Positions 56,553 to 64,000 of a stretch of DNA of 64,000 bases are shown here, in pieces. The stretch comes from Lentzea alba (GTDB lineage Bacteria; Actinomycetota; Actinomycetes; Mycobacteriales; Pseudonocardiaceae), in assembly GCF_011067745.1 (NCBI RefSeq), contig NZ_JAAMPJ010000006.1, forward strand, positions 225,019 to 289,018, read 5' to 3'. Each line of letters opens with the position of its first letter. Position 1 is the first letter of the stretch. A program made the translations under genes and the position numbers. Under the pieces are notes generated by a model. It searched no databases and had not been told where the DNA came from. It saw only the letters and a list, made by a program, of their open reading frames with translations.

Positions 56553-57467
56553 GTGAACGGCGACGCGCTCTACTCGATCGGCGATCTGGCCCGGCGGACC
56601 GGGCTGACGGTCAAGGCCATCCGGTTCTACGCCGACCGCGGGATCGTGCCGCCGACCGACCGCAGCCCGGCGGGCCACCGCCTCTACGGCATCGAAGCCG
56701 TCGCGCGCCTGGACCTCGTGCGGACACTGCGCGACCTGGGAATGGACCTCGCCACGATCCGGCAGGTCGTCGACCACGAGATCTCGCTCCCCGAGGTCGC
56801 CGCGGCCCACGCCGAAGCCCTGGAGGTGCAGATCCGCGTGCTGCGACTGCGACGCGCGGTGCTGACGACGGTGGCCAAACGCGGTTCCACCCTCGAGGAG
56901 ATGGATCTCATGCACAAACTGGCCAAGCTCTCGGACGACGAACGCCGCCGCCTGATCGACGACTTCCTCGGGGCCGCCTTCGGTGACGCTCAGCCCGAGT
57001 TCGCGGGAGCCATTCGCTCGATGACCCCTGAACTACCCGACAATCCCGAGGCACACCAGGTCGAGGCGTGGGTGGAGCTGGCCGAGCTGTCCCAGGACCT
57101 GGACTTTCGCGCCAGCATGCGCCGCATCGTGGACTCCCACGCGGCCTCGCGAGCCCCCGGCGTGCGGCGCGACCCCGTCGCGATCGTTCGTGACGAGGTC
57201 GGGCCGGCACTGGCGGCCGACGTCGACCCGGTCTCACGCCACGCCGATCCGGTCGTCGCGGCGGTCATGGCCCAGTGCGCCCACGTCTCCGGCGGCCTCG
57301 ACGACGTCGACCTTCGACGTCGGCTGCTGACCCGGTTGGAGATTGCGAACGACCCTCGCCGGGAGCGGTACCTTCAGCTGCTCGCCGTGGTCAACGGCTG
57401 GCAGGCCCCGGAAAGCCTGACGCCGGCCCTGAACTGGTTCATCCAGGCACTACGCGCACGGATGTAG
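56553..57467 (+). CDS. MerR family regulator
   Basis: 304 residues, GTG start. N-terminal MerR HTH (YSIGDLARRTGLTVKAIRFYADRGIVPPT and GHRLYGIEAVARL), a dimerisation helix, then an unusually long C-terminal domain of about 190 residues (ELSQDLDFRASMRRIVDSH) with no recognised ligand-binding family. A decayed GyrI-like ligand-binding pseudogene follows 14 bases later. Confidence 0.87.
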   Translation: MNGDALYSIGDLARRTGLTVKAIRFYADRGIVPPTDRSPAGHRLYGIEAVARLDLVRTLRDLGMDLATIRQVVDHEISLPEVAAAHAEALEVQIRVLRLRRAVLTTVAKRGSTLEEMDLMHKLAKLSDDERRRLIDDFLGAAFGDAQPEFAGAIRSMTPELPDNPEAHQVEAWVELAELSQDLDFRASMRRIVDSHAASRAPGVRRDPVAIVRDEVGPALAADVDPVSRHADPVVAAVMAQCAHVSGGLDDVDLRRRLLTRLEIANDPRRERYLQLLAVVNGWQAPESLTPALNWFIQALRARM

Positions 57468-57481
57468 TGCCTGGAGGGACA

Positions 57482-57755
57482 GTGGTCCACCAGGTGACCG
57501 TCGTGGACGTCGTGGCCCGTCCGACGGCGGTGGTCGCCACGACGACGTGGCAGTCATGCTCGACCGCGACGACGTGCCGCAGGTCGAGGTCGGCGTCGAG
57601 TTGCTCCAGCCGTGCCCGCTCACCGGACGGGTGGTGGCATCGACGCTGCCCGCAGGCCAGGCGGCGATGACCGTCCACCGCGGTGGGAGATCTACGGGCC
57701 ACACCGTGACGATGCCGCGGAGCTGTGGACCGAGATCTACTACCTGCTTTTGTGA
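57482..57755 (+). pseudogene. GyrI-like small-molecule-binding protein, decayed
   Basis: A ribosome site GGAGGGA precedes GTG at 57482, giving VTVVDVVARPTAVVATTTW. After a frame change the frame at 57547 gives VMLDRDDVPQVEVGVELLQP and GRVVASTLPAGQAAMTVHRG, and then a third segment ending at 57755 reads WEIYGPHRDDAAELWTEIYY. These three pieces are the start, middle and end of a GyrI-like (AraC effector-binding) domain of about 155 residues. About 65 residues are lost at two internal deletions, each with a frame break. It cannot make the full domain. Confidence 0.78.
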
Positions 57756-57756
57756 G

Positions 57757-59808
57757 CTAGCCCTGAGCGAGGTCGGTGAAGCGGCTGTAGTGCAGCTGGT
57801 GCGCCACGGTGATCGTGGCGGTCGGACCGGCACGGTGTTTGGCGATGATCAGGTCCGCCTCGCCGGCGCGCGGGTCGTCGCGTTCCCAGGCGTCCGGGCG
57901 GTTGATCATGATGACCATGTCGGCGTCCTGCTCCAGCGAGCCGGACTCACGCAGGTCGGAGAGCATCGGCTTCTTGTCGGTGCGCTGTTCGGGGCCTCGG
58001 TTCAGCTGGGAGATCGCGATGACCGGGACGTGGAGCTCCTTGGCGATCAGCTTCAGGTTTCGCGAGAACTCCGAGACCTCCTGCTGGCGGGACTCGGACT
58101 TCTTGCCGGAGCTCATCAGCTGGAGGTAGTCGACGACCACCAGCTTGAGGTCGTGCCGCTGCTTGAGGCGACGAGCCTTGGCGCGGATCTCCATCATCGT
58201 GAGGTTCGGGCTGTCGTCGACGAACAGCGGCGCCTCGCTGATCTCGCTCATCCGGCGGGCGAGGCGGGTCCAGTCGTCGTCGCTCATGCGGCCACCGCGC
58301 ATGTCGCCGAGGCGGATGCGGGCCTCGGCGGAGAGCATGCGCATCACGATCTCGGTGCGGCTCATCTCCAGACTGAAGATGGCGCTGGTCAGGCCGTGCT
58401 TGATGGAGGCGGAACGGGCGAAGTCGAGGCCCAGCGTCGAGTTGTGGGTCGGGATCATCGTCTCGCCCGCGAGGTACAGGTGGTCGTGGTTGTCGACCTC
58501 CACGCACCGCACCGGCACCGACGCGACCGGGCGCACCGACGCGATCTCCACCTGGTCGTGCTCGCCGAGGCCCGCGATCAGCTCGTCGACGTCCCGGCGC
58601 AGTCGCGCGAACCGGCCGTCGACCTGCAGTGCGGCCAGCAGCTCGGCCCGCTGCCGGCGTGAACCCCGCAGGTAGGCGGCGGGGATGTGCGGGTCGTCGG
58701 CCAGGTCGAGCTCCTTGGCCACGCGCAGCTCGTCGTCCGTCAGTTCCAGGTCGCCCAGGCCGGACAGGAACAGGCCCAGCTTGCGCGGAGGCAATGGCAA
58801 CGTGGCTGCGGGCAGCTCCCACGCGGCCGACATGCGCACGAACATCCGGCACACGCCGACGCGCTCGAACAGCTGCGCCGTGGTGCGGATCGCCCAGAAG
58901 CCACCGGTTTCGCTGCACGACTCCGTCAGCCACTGGTGCTCGGCGTCGGCCACGATCACCGTGCCGTCGGAGAACTCGACCTCGAAGCACGGGCGGCCGG
59001 TCATCACCTCGGTCGCGGCGACCACGCGGGTCGGGCGGCCGTCGGCGCCCATCAGGAAGTCGCCCACGGCGACCGACCCCATCGTGGTCCAGCCGGACGG
59101 CGTGGGCAGCGGGGTGTCGAGCGCCAGCGCCTTGCCGACACCGGGACGCGCGGCGACGATGATCATCTGGCCGCCGTGCAGGCCGTTCGTCAGCTCGTCG
59201 AGGTCAGCGAAGCCCGTCGGGATGCCCTGCGAGATGCCACCGCGCGACGCGATCGCGTCGATCTCGTCCATCGTCGGCTGGAGCAGGTCCTCCAAAGCCA
59301 CGTAGTCCTCGGACGTGCGGCGGTCGGTGACCTCGTAGATCGCGGCCTGCGCGCGGTCGACGACCTCGTCGACGTCCGCGCCCTCGGCACCGTTGTAACC
59401 GAGCTGCACGATGCGCGTGCCCGCCTCGACCAGACGGCGCAGCACCGCCTTCTCGGCCACGATCTCGGCGTAGTAGCCGGCGTTCGCGGCCGTGGGCACC
59501 GTCGCGATCAACGTGTGCAGGTACGGCGCACCACCCACGCGCAGCAGTTCGCCGCGTCGCTCCAACTCGGCCGAGATGGTGATCGGGTCGGCCGGCTCAC
59601 CGCGGCCGTACAGGTCGAGGATGCAGTCGTAGATCGCCTGGTGCGCCGGGCGGTAGAAGTCGTTCGGCGCGAGCGCCTCGATGACGTCCGCGATGGCGTC
59701 CTTCGACAGCAGCATTCCGCCCAGCACCGACTGCTCGGCGGCGAGGTCCTGCGGCGGCTGACGCTCGAATGAGGGCTCCGCCATACCCCGGTCGTCCACC
59801 AGCGCCAC
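57757..59808 (-). CDS. dnaB: Replicative DNA helicase DnaB with intein
   Basis: 683 residues from GTG at 59808 (MALVDDRGMAEP), after AGGGGTGA; ATG at 59784 is an alternative. The N-domain is LAAEQSVLGGMLLSKDAIADV; the RecA-type helicase domain has Walker A ARPGVGK/ST interrupted by the intein, Walker B LVVVDYLQLM, and the arginine-finger-region segment near RESGSLEQDADMVIMINRP. After splicing the host protein is about 453 residues, a usual DnaB size. It unwinds DNA at the fork as a hexamer. Intein at residues 227-456. The DnaA-box cluster lies upstream. Confidence 0.95.
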   Translation of the reverse strand: MALVDDRGMAEPSFERQPPQDLAAEQSVLGGMLLSKDAIADVIEALAPNDFYRPAHQAIYDCILDLYGRGEPADPITISAELERRGELLRVGGAPYLHTLIATVPTAANAGYYAEIVAEKAVLRRLVEAGTRIVQLGYNGAEGADVDEVVDRAQAAIYEVTDRRTSEDYVALEDLLQPTMDEIDAIASRGGISQGIPTGFADLDELTNGLHGGQMIIVAARPGVGKALALDTPLPTPSGWTTMGSVAVGDFLMGADGRPTRVVAATEVMTGRPCFEVEFSDGTVIVADAEHQWLTESCSETGGFWAIRTTAQLFERVGVCRMFVRMSAAWELPAATLPLPPRKLGLFLSGLGDLELTDDELRVAKELDLADDPHIPAAYLRGSRRQRAELLAALQVDGRFARLRRDVDELIAGLGEHDQVEIASVRPVASVPVRCVEVDNHDHLYLAGETMIPTHNSTLGLDFARSASIKHGLTSAIFSLEMSRTEIVMRMLSAEARIRLGDMRGGRMSDDDWTRLARRMSEISEAPLFVDDSPNLTMMEIRAKARRLKQRHDLKLVVVDYLQLMSSGKKSESRQQEVSEFSRNLKLIAKELHVPVIAISQLNRGPEQRTDKKPMLSDLRESGSLEQDADMVIMINRPDAWERDDPRAGEADLIIAKHRAGPTATITVAHQLHYSRFTDLAQG
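58441..59130 (-). other. Class 3-like intein in the DnaB P-loop
   Basis: 230 residues inserted between Lys and Ser of the Walker A motif GKST. The intein starts with Ala (ALALDTPLPTPSG), not Cys or Ser, and ends MIPTHN with Ser as the +1 residue. The WCT set of class 3 inteins is present: Trp67 in DAEHQWLT, Cys209 in PVRCVEVDN and Thr228 in IPTHN, so the branched intermediate would form at Cys209. Between the splicing blocks there is a shortened endonuclease part with LLAALQVDG where LAGLIDADG motif 2 is expected; the endonuclease seems decayed, making it a mini-intein. Confidence 0.9.
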
Positions 59809-59959
59809 TGCCGAATCACCCCTGCGAAAGAAGTCGAGAGCCGGTGCCTGCCCCCTAGTTGTACAGCGCGGCACCGACAATTCCGGGCGGCCACGCTGTG
59901 CGATGACCATCCCCGTGCCGCGACGCTAGAGGGACCCGTCCGGAGCAAGCAAACCAGCG

Positions 59960-60184
59960 TGTGGATCGCCCTGTGGACAACTGGGGGACAACCTGTGGAT
60001 GGTTGCCCACAGGGGTGGGGGCGCTGGGGACAACCTGTTGACAACCGGTGGAGTGACAGAAGTAACTGCAGCTCAGAGGCTGTGCACAAGTTGTGGAAAA
60101 AGTTGTGCGCCACACCCTCGGCGTGTCGCGTAAAACACCCTCTTCGGCGTGTCGCGACAGCGCTCGGCACACGGTTTATCCACA
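59960..60184. promoter_or_regulatory. Cluster of DnaA boxes upstream of dnaB
   Basis: Perfect boxes: TTGTCCACA on the minus strand at 59972-59980 and TTATCCACA on the plus strand at 60176-60184. One-mismatch boxes: TTGCCCACA (60003-60011), TTGTCCCCA on minus (60025-60033), TTGTGCACA-type (60081-60089) and TTTTCCACA on minus (60092-60100). Two-mismatch boxes at 59960 and 59994. It lies in the 664-base gap between dnaB and rplI. oriC is expected elsewhere (dnaA-dnaN), so this is more likely DnaA control of dnaB or a DnaA titration site. Confidence 0.7.
60112..60156. repeat. Two direct repeats, each able to form a small hairpin
   Basis: ACACCCTCGGCGTGTCGCG (60112-60130) and ACACCCTCTTCGGCGTGT (60135-60152, ending GCG at 60156). 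Within each, ACAC pairs with GTGT, and on the minus strand the second copy is followed by TTTT. They lie inside the DnaA-box region between rplI and dnaB. Confidence 0.5.
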
Positions 60185-60220
60185 GGACGTGGACAGGGCG
60201 ACGCTCGTCCGAACGAGCGA

Positions 60221-60260
60221 AAGCGCCACCCTCCCGGAGCATTCCGGGTGGATGGCGCTT
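60221..60260 (-). terminator. Terminator between rplI and dnaB
   Basis: Arms AAGCGCCA and TGGCGCTT enclose CCCGGA-GCAT-TCCGGG, nearly fully paired. On the minus strand a TTTCG tail follows. It most likely ends the rpsF-ssb-rpsR-rplI transcript. Confidence 0.72.
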
Positions 60261-60375
60261 CAGCAATCGCAACCAGCGTGAAGTGCCCCCGAGGGGGTCA
60301 CGTCACGCGGTTCGCGTTGCGTGCCTTGCCTGCCGGCGGTAACGCCAGCGGCCACCACGCGAGGTCGCCCGTGGG

Positions 60376-60405
60376 GTCTGCGGGGGCTCGGCCCCCGCAA
60401 CAGAC
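60376..60405 (-). terminator. GC-rich hairpin after rplI
   Basis: TGCGGGGGC-TCG-GCCCCCGCA, a perfect 9-bp stem with partial outer pairing (GTCT/AGAC), 68 bases past the rplI stop. A second termination point for the ribosomal operon. The rest of the gap from 60260 to 60376 shows nothing recognisable. Confidence 0.55.
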
Positions 60406-60472
60406 ACTGCGGGCTATGGCGAAGCTGCGTCAGCAGCGAGCAGCATTCGCCGCCCCGGGTCGCCCCCGAGCC

Positions 60473-60928
60473 TTACTCGCCGGCCGTAACGTTCAGCGGC
60501 AGGGCGACGGTGACCTCGGGGTGGAGGCGAACCGTCACGGAGTGCTTGCCGACGGTCTTGATGTGACCCGGCAGCTCGATGGCGCGCTTGTCCAGCACGG
60601 GACCACCGGCGGACTTGACGGCAGCCGCCACGTCCGCGTTGGTGACCGAGCCGAACAGCTTCTTCGAGCCGGCCGCCGCCTTCGCGGTCAGCGTCACGCC
60701 GCCAAGGCCCTCGAGCGCGGCCTTGATCTCCTTGGCGTGGTCCAGGTCGCGCACGCGGCGGGTGTCCTGCGCGCGGGTGATGACCTGGATCTGCTTCTGC
60801 GCACCGCGGGTCGCGACGATCGCGAGACCGCGCGGGAGCAGGTAGTTGCGGCCGTAGCCGTCCTTGACCTCGACGATGTCGCCGGGCGCGCCAAGGCCGG
60901 AAACGTCAGCGGTGAGGATGAGCTTCAT
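60473..60928 (-). CDS. rplI: 50S ribosomal protein L9
   Basis: 151 residues, the normal size. KLILTADVSGLGAPGDIVEVKDGYGRNYLLPRGLA is the L9 N-domain signature (given here in parts: GDIVEVKDGYGRNYLLPRG); the C-domain ends LHPEVTVALPLNV. It bridges 23S rRNA outward from the L1 stalk base. Last gene of the rpsF-ssb-rpsR-rplI operon, 18 bases after rpsR. Confidence 0.97.
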   Translation of the reverse strand: MKLILTADVSGLGAPGDIVEVKDGYGRNYLLPRGLAIVATRGAQKQIQVITRAQDTRRVRDLDHAKEIKAALEGLGGVTLTAKAAAGSKKLFGSVTNADVAAAVKSAGGPVLDKRAIELPGHIKTVGKHSVTVRLHPEVTVALPLNVTAGE

Positions 60929-60946
60929 CGCGAATGTTCCCTTCTC

Positions 60947-61186
60947 TTAGCGGGCGGTCGAGGTGTAGGGCAGCAGCGCCATCTCACGGGCGTTCTTCAC
61001 GGCAACAGCGACGTCGCGCTGGTGCTGCGAGCAGTTGCCGGTGACGCGGCGGGCACGGATCTTGCCGCGGTCGGAGATGAACTTCCGAAGCAGCGTCGTG
61101 TCCTTGTAGTCGATCAGGTTCGCGCTCTTGTCCTTGCAGAAGGCGCAAACCTTCTTCTTGGGCTTGCGCACAGGCGGCTTGGCCAT
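60947..61186 (-). CDS. rpsR: 30S ribosomal protein S18 (Cys-containing form)
   Basis: 79 residues. The body IDYKDTTLLRKFISDRGKI is S18. KVCAFCKDK and GNCSQHQ provide the Cys/His set of the zinc-binding C+ form; actinobacteria often carry a second Cys-free copy used in zinc starvation, which is not in this window. It pairs with S6 in the platform of the small subunit. Confidence 0.96.
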   Translation of the reverse strand: MAKPPVRKPKKKVCAFCKDKSANLIDYKDTTLLRKFISDRGKIRARRVTGNCSQHQRDVAVAVKNAREMALLPYTSTAR

Positions 61187-61244
61187 GTGTCTCTAACTCC
61201 TGGAATACGCAGTGATCAGGTTCTGGATGACCGGTGCAGTCGGT

Positions 61245-61751
61245 CTAGAAGGGGGGCTCGTCGGCGAAGCCACCCGAGCCGGCCGGCGGGGCGGAACCCC
61301 ACGGGTCGTCTGCAGGTGCGCCACCGCCACCACGAGACTGCTGACCGCCGCCGCCGCCGAAGCCGCCGCCACCGCCGCCGTCTCCACGGCTGACCTTGTT
61401 GACCTTCGCGGTCGCGTAGCGCAGCGAGGGGCCGATCTCGTCGACCTCCAGCTCCACGACAGTGCGCTTCTCGCCTTCCTTCGTCTCGAAGGAACGCTGG
61501 CGCAACCGTCCGGAGACGAGCACTCGCGAACCACGGGTGAGCGACTCGGCCACGTTCTCGGCGACCTGACGCCACACGTTGCACCGCAGGAACAGCGCTT
61601 CGCCGTCCTTCCACTCGCCGGACTGGCGGTCGAAGGTGCGGGGCGTGGAGGCGACCGTGAAGGACGCCACCGCGGCACCGCTCTGGGTGAAGCGGAGTTC
61701 GGGGTCGGCGGTCAGGTTCCCGACCACCGTGATCGTCGTCTCGCCAGCCAT
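61245..61751 (-). CDS. ssb: Single-stranded DNA-binding protein
   Basis: 168 residues. OB-fold at 1-115 (TTITVVGNLTADPELRFT, FLRCNVWRQVAENVAESLTRG), Gly-rich linker (GGGGGGFGGGGG), and the acidic tip FADEPPF, the conserved C-terminal partner-docking tail. It coats ssDNA at the fork. Between rpsF and rpsR as in most bacteria. Confidence 0.97.
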   Translation of the reverse strand: MAGETTITVVGNLTADPELRFTQSGAAVASFTVASTPRTFDRQSGEWKDGEALFLRCNVWRQVAENVAESLTRGSRVLVSGRLRQRSFETKEGEKRTVVELEVDEIGPSLRYATAKVNKVSRGDGGGGGGFGGGGGQQSRGGGGAPADDPWGSAPPAGSGGFADEPPF

Positions 61752-61780
61752 GTCTTGGGAGCTCCCCTAATCGAGGTTCG

Positions 61781-62089
61781 TCAGGCCTTGGCGGCCGACT
61801 TGGCGGGCTCGCGGCGCAGGACCTTCGTCCGGAGCACCGTCTCCTGCAGACCGAGCTGGCGGTCCAGTTCCTTCACCGCGTCCGGCGTCGAGGTCAGGTC
61901 GAGCACCGCGTAGATACCCTCGGTGTTCTTGTTGATCTCGAAGCTCAGCCGGCGCTTGCCCCACACTTCAACCTTCTCGACGTTGCCGCCCGACGTCTTG
62001 ATGACGTTGAGGAACGTGTCGAGAGACGGCGCGATCGTGCGCTCGTCGAGACTGGGGTCGAGGATGACCATCACTTCGTAATGACGCAT
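61781..62089 (-). CDS. rpsF: 30S ribosomal protein S6
   Basis: 102 residues from ATG at 62089 (MRHYEVMVILDPSLDE). S6 core: RRLSFEINKNTEGIYAVLDL. SD AGGAGG at 62102-62107 is 12 bases from this ATG and only 3 from an in-frame GTG at 62098, so the start could be three codons earlier. First gene of the operon; binds S18. Confidence 0.95.
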   Translation of the reverse strand: MRHYEVMVILDPSLDERTIAPSLDTFLNVIKTSGGNVEKVEVWGKRRLSFEINKNTEGIYAVLDLTSTPDAVKELDRQLGLQETVLRTKVLRREPAKSAAKA

Positions 62090-62190
62090 GAGGACCACTC
62101 ACCTCCTGTGGACTCGCGGCCACGGGCTCTCCGTGGCAGGAGGGTCGTCGCGTCAGCAACTGAAGAAGGGTAACAGAGCGCGTCCGGCGA

Positions 62191-63132
62191 CTACGCAACG
62201 GTGCGGCGGAGCACCCAGGTTCGCACCAGCGCGCCCGTCACCAGGGCCAGCATCAGCACCGCGACCAGCACCGGAGCGCCCACGCCACCGGGACCGCCGC
62301 CCAGCCTGGGCAGCGCCGTCGCGCGACCGGCGGCCTGCACCTGGTCGCTCTCGTAGCTGTTGCCGTTCGACGCGCGCGGCACCTGCGAGCCGTACCGGAC
62401 GCCGGGCGACGGCGAGTACAGGCCGGGCATCGCGAACGGCAGCGAGCCGTAGCTGAACAGCGGCACGCGGCCGAAGTTCGTGCCGAGCGGGTAGAGCGAG
62501 AAGTCGCGGTTGCTCGGCGAGCCCGCCGGCACGCCGGGGGTGGTGCCGGGGTTCACACCGGGCTGCTGGCCGGGTTGCGTGCCCGGCTGCGGCTGGGGCT
62601 GCTGGGCCGGAGGCTTCGGTGCGCCGGGGATGGCCCCGACGGCCTGCTGCGAGGCGTCGGCGAGGCCCTTCGAGGTGTCCTGGATCGGCGCGGCGACCTG
62701 GTTCACGCCGGTCACGGTGATCTGGCAGCCGCTGGTCAGCGTCGCGCGGACGGTCTGGTCGAGGGTGCCGAGGATCGGTCCGAGCAGCGGGAGCTTCTGC
62801 AGCTCGGCCATCACCGCGTTCGCGATCGTGGCACCGCTGATGGTGGTCGTGCCGACCTGGACTGCGCCGATCGGCATCGGCTTGGCCTGCGCGAACGCCT
62901 GCTTGAACGGGTCCGCGAGCGGCGGTCCGAGCAACGGGACGGCGCGGATCAGGTCCGTGATCGGCTGCGTGACCGCGGCGGGGCTGAGAGAGACGGGCGT
63001 GCCGGGCGTGCCCTGCACCGATGTGGCGCAACTGCCCACGACGATCGGCTCGGCGGCCGTGGCGGGAGTGACTCCCACGGCGGCGGAGACCAGCGTCAGA
63101 AGCGTCGCGGCGGTGACGCTCAGCAGTCGCAT
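62191..63132 (-). CDS. Secreted protein with C-terminal membrane anchor
   Basis: 313 residues. Signal peptide 1-27 (LLTLVSAAVGVTPATAA). The mature N-half contains two Cys (VGSCATS and TSGCQITV) and helices that end LLGPPLADPFKQAF, LLGPILGTLD; a Pro/Gln-rich linker (PAQQPQPQPGTQPGQQPG) follows, then a Tyr/Gly region, and a final transmembrane helix (APVLVAVLMLALVTGALV) with RTWVLRR outside the core. No LPxTG. The family is not recognised; topology is that of a surface-displayed anchored protein. Upstream of rpsF on the same strand with a 100-base gap. Confidence 0.7.
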   Translation of the reverse strand: MRLLSVTAATLLTLVSAAVGVTPATAAEPIVVGSCATSVQGTPGTPVSLSPAAVTQPITDLIRAVPLLGPPLADPFKQAFAQAKPMPIGAVQVGTTTISGATIANAVMAELQKLPLLGPILGTLDQTVRATLTSGCQITVTGVNQVAAPIQDTSKGLADASQQAVGAIPGAPKPPAQQPQPQPGTQPGQQPGVNPGTTPGVPAGSPSNRDFSLYPLGTNFGRVPLFSYGSLPFAMPGLYSPSPGVRYGSQVPRASNGNSYESDQVQAAGRATALPRLGGGPGGVGAPVLVAVLMLALVTGALVRTWVLRRTVA

Positions 63133-63264
63133 GTGAACCCCTTTCCTACTCTCAAGTAACGACCGTAGGTCCTGGTCGTGACGCAGACCATCCCCAGTTT
63201 TCGCAATTACTCCTATCGGCGGCGGCTGCGATGGCGTTATGGACGCCGACTACCCTCCTTGTTC

Positions 63265-64000
63265 ATGCGCATCGGGGCCCATGTTCGCGACGACGACCCG
63301 GTCGGCGCCGCGGCCGAACGCGGGGCCGAGGTCGTCCAGTTCTTCCTGTCGGATCCCCAGGGGTGGAAGAAGCCCAAACCACACCCGCAGACGGAGGCTC
63401 TGCTCGCCTCCGGCCTCGAGGTGTTCGTCCACGCCCCGTACATGATCAACATTGCGTCGCTGAACAACAAGATCCGGATTCCGTCCAGGAAGAACGTGAT
63501 CCAGCACGCGGAGGCCGCCGCGACCGTGGGCGCGAAGGGCCTGATCGTGCACGGCGGGCACGTCACGAAGGGCGAAGACCCGTCAGAGGGCTTCGCGAAC
63601 TGGCGCAAGTTCTTCGAACGGCAGGTCGCCGAGGGCGGCTTCGCGGTCCCGGTGCTGATCGAGAACACCGCGGGCGGCGACAACGCGATGGCGCGCTCGT
63701 TCGACAACATCAAGCGCCTCTGGGACGCGGTCGGCGAGTTCGGGTCGGGCTTCTGCCTCGACACCTGCCACGCGTTCGCCGCTGGTGAGGACCTCGTCGG
63801 CATCGTCGAGCGGGTGAAGGCGATCACCGGCCGGATCGATCTGGTGCACCTGAACAGCTCGCGCGACGAGTTCGGTTCCGCACGCGATCGGCACGACAAC
63901 ATCAAGACTGGCACCATCGACGCCGACCAGTTGGTGGCCGTGGTCGCCAACGCCGGATGCCCCGTCGTGGTGGAGACACCGGACGAGGGCCAGGCCGACG
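63265..64000 (+). CDS. nfo: Deoxyribonuclease IV (endonuclease IV), 3' end cut by window
   Basis: At least 245 residues, running off the window with no stop. MRIGAHVRDDDPVGAA begins the AP-endonuclease-2 TIM barrel; metal ligands are visible in VHAPYMINIAS, LIVHGGHVTKG, VLIENTAGG, CLDTCHAFAAG and LVHLNSSRDEFGSARDRHDNI. It cuts at abasic sites in DNA repair. ATG at 63265. Same strand opposite to the secreted-protein gene, 132 bases apart. Confidence 0.93.
   Translation, partial: MRIGAHVRDDDPVGAAAERGAEVVQFFLSDPQGWKKPKPHPQTEALLASGLEVFVHAPYMINIASLNNKIRIPSRKNVIQHAEAAATVGAKGLIVHGGHVTKGEDPSEGFANWRKFFERQVAEGGFAVPVLIENTAGGDNAMARSFDNIKRLWDAVGEFGSGFCLDTCHAFAAGEDLVGIVERVKAITGRIDLVHLNSSRDEFGSARDRHDNIKTGTIDADQLVAVVANAGCPVVVETPDEGQAD

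Noticed and set aside
57275..57670. Arg/Pro-rich frame overlapping the MerR gene end
   Set aside because: Out of frame with both the MerR gene and the GyrI-like pieces, and its translation is low complexity.
59809..60472. oriC in the dnaB-rplI gap
   Set aside because: DnaA boxes are present, but dnaA, dnaN, rpmH and parAB are not here; syntenic order of cwlM-trx-sigM places oriC to the left of the window. Kept as a secondary cluster.

Overview
The window is high-GC actinobacterial chromosome. Gene order, frequent GTG starts, 4-bp start/stop overlaps, the DnaB intein and chaplin-type repeats suggest a filamentous member of the Pseudonocardiaceae (Lentzea/Saccharothrix/Actinosynnema-like; this assignment is inference). 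The left part (1-11.8 kb) is the block known next to oriC in Mycobacterium and Streptomyces: cwlM, trxA, trxB, anti-sigma factor, sigM, MviN-type pseudokinase, murJ, a DUF6049 membrane protein and a NUDIX hydrolase on the minus strand, with pcnA divergent. Origin of replication is therefore expected to the left of base 1.

Region by region: 11.8-17.7 kb carries a stand-alone LuxR-type HTH protein, an MFS transporter, yqgE, an SdpI-like protein and leuS. leuS is preceded by a 9-codon leader with three consecutive Leu codons and a hairpin, a probable attenuator. 17.7-24.5 kb holds an EcsC-like protein, a TetR/MMPL divergent pair, a YVTN beta-propeller protein and a DUF2339 membrane protein whose ORF contains palindromic repeats. 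24.6-29.7 kb is a ribose-type operon (LacI regulator, rbsA, rbsC, rbsB, rbsK). 29.7-35.1 kb has two envelope lipoproteins, a short Tat-type DyP peroxidase, PTS enzyme I under a DasR-type dre palindrome, and a RidA/MarR divergent pair with twin operators. 35.1-46.5 kb holds LysR/esterase, an ECF sigma cassette, threonine catabolism (tdh-kbl), an NAD-binding/DUF2867 protein, a two-component system with a DUF1707 protein, and a diguanylate cyclase.

46.5-57.8 kb is accessory envelope and regulatory territory. It has an AI-2E family transporter, a beta-helix membrane protein, a secreted Ala/Pro-rich protein and a 1009-residue secreted protein with thirteen chaplin-like units at an exact 51-residue period. 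A truncated GGDEF protein, GNAT and VOC genes, WYL and MerR regulators and a decayed GyrI-like pseudogene follow. 57.8-62.1 kb returns to core replication and translation: dnaB with a class-3-like intein, a DnaA-box cluster, rplI, rpsR, ssb and rpsF. The right edge has a secreted, C-terminally anchored protein and the start of an endonuclease IV gene.

The most notable observations are the 13-unit chaplin-like protein, the DnaB class 3 mini-intein, the leuS leader, two near-identical long palindromes that differ by a compensated stem base pair, and the DnaA-box cluster upstream of dnaB. No tRNA, rRNA, CRISPR array or transposase was found.
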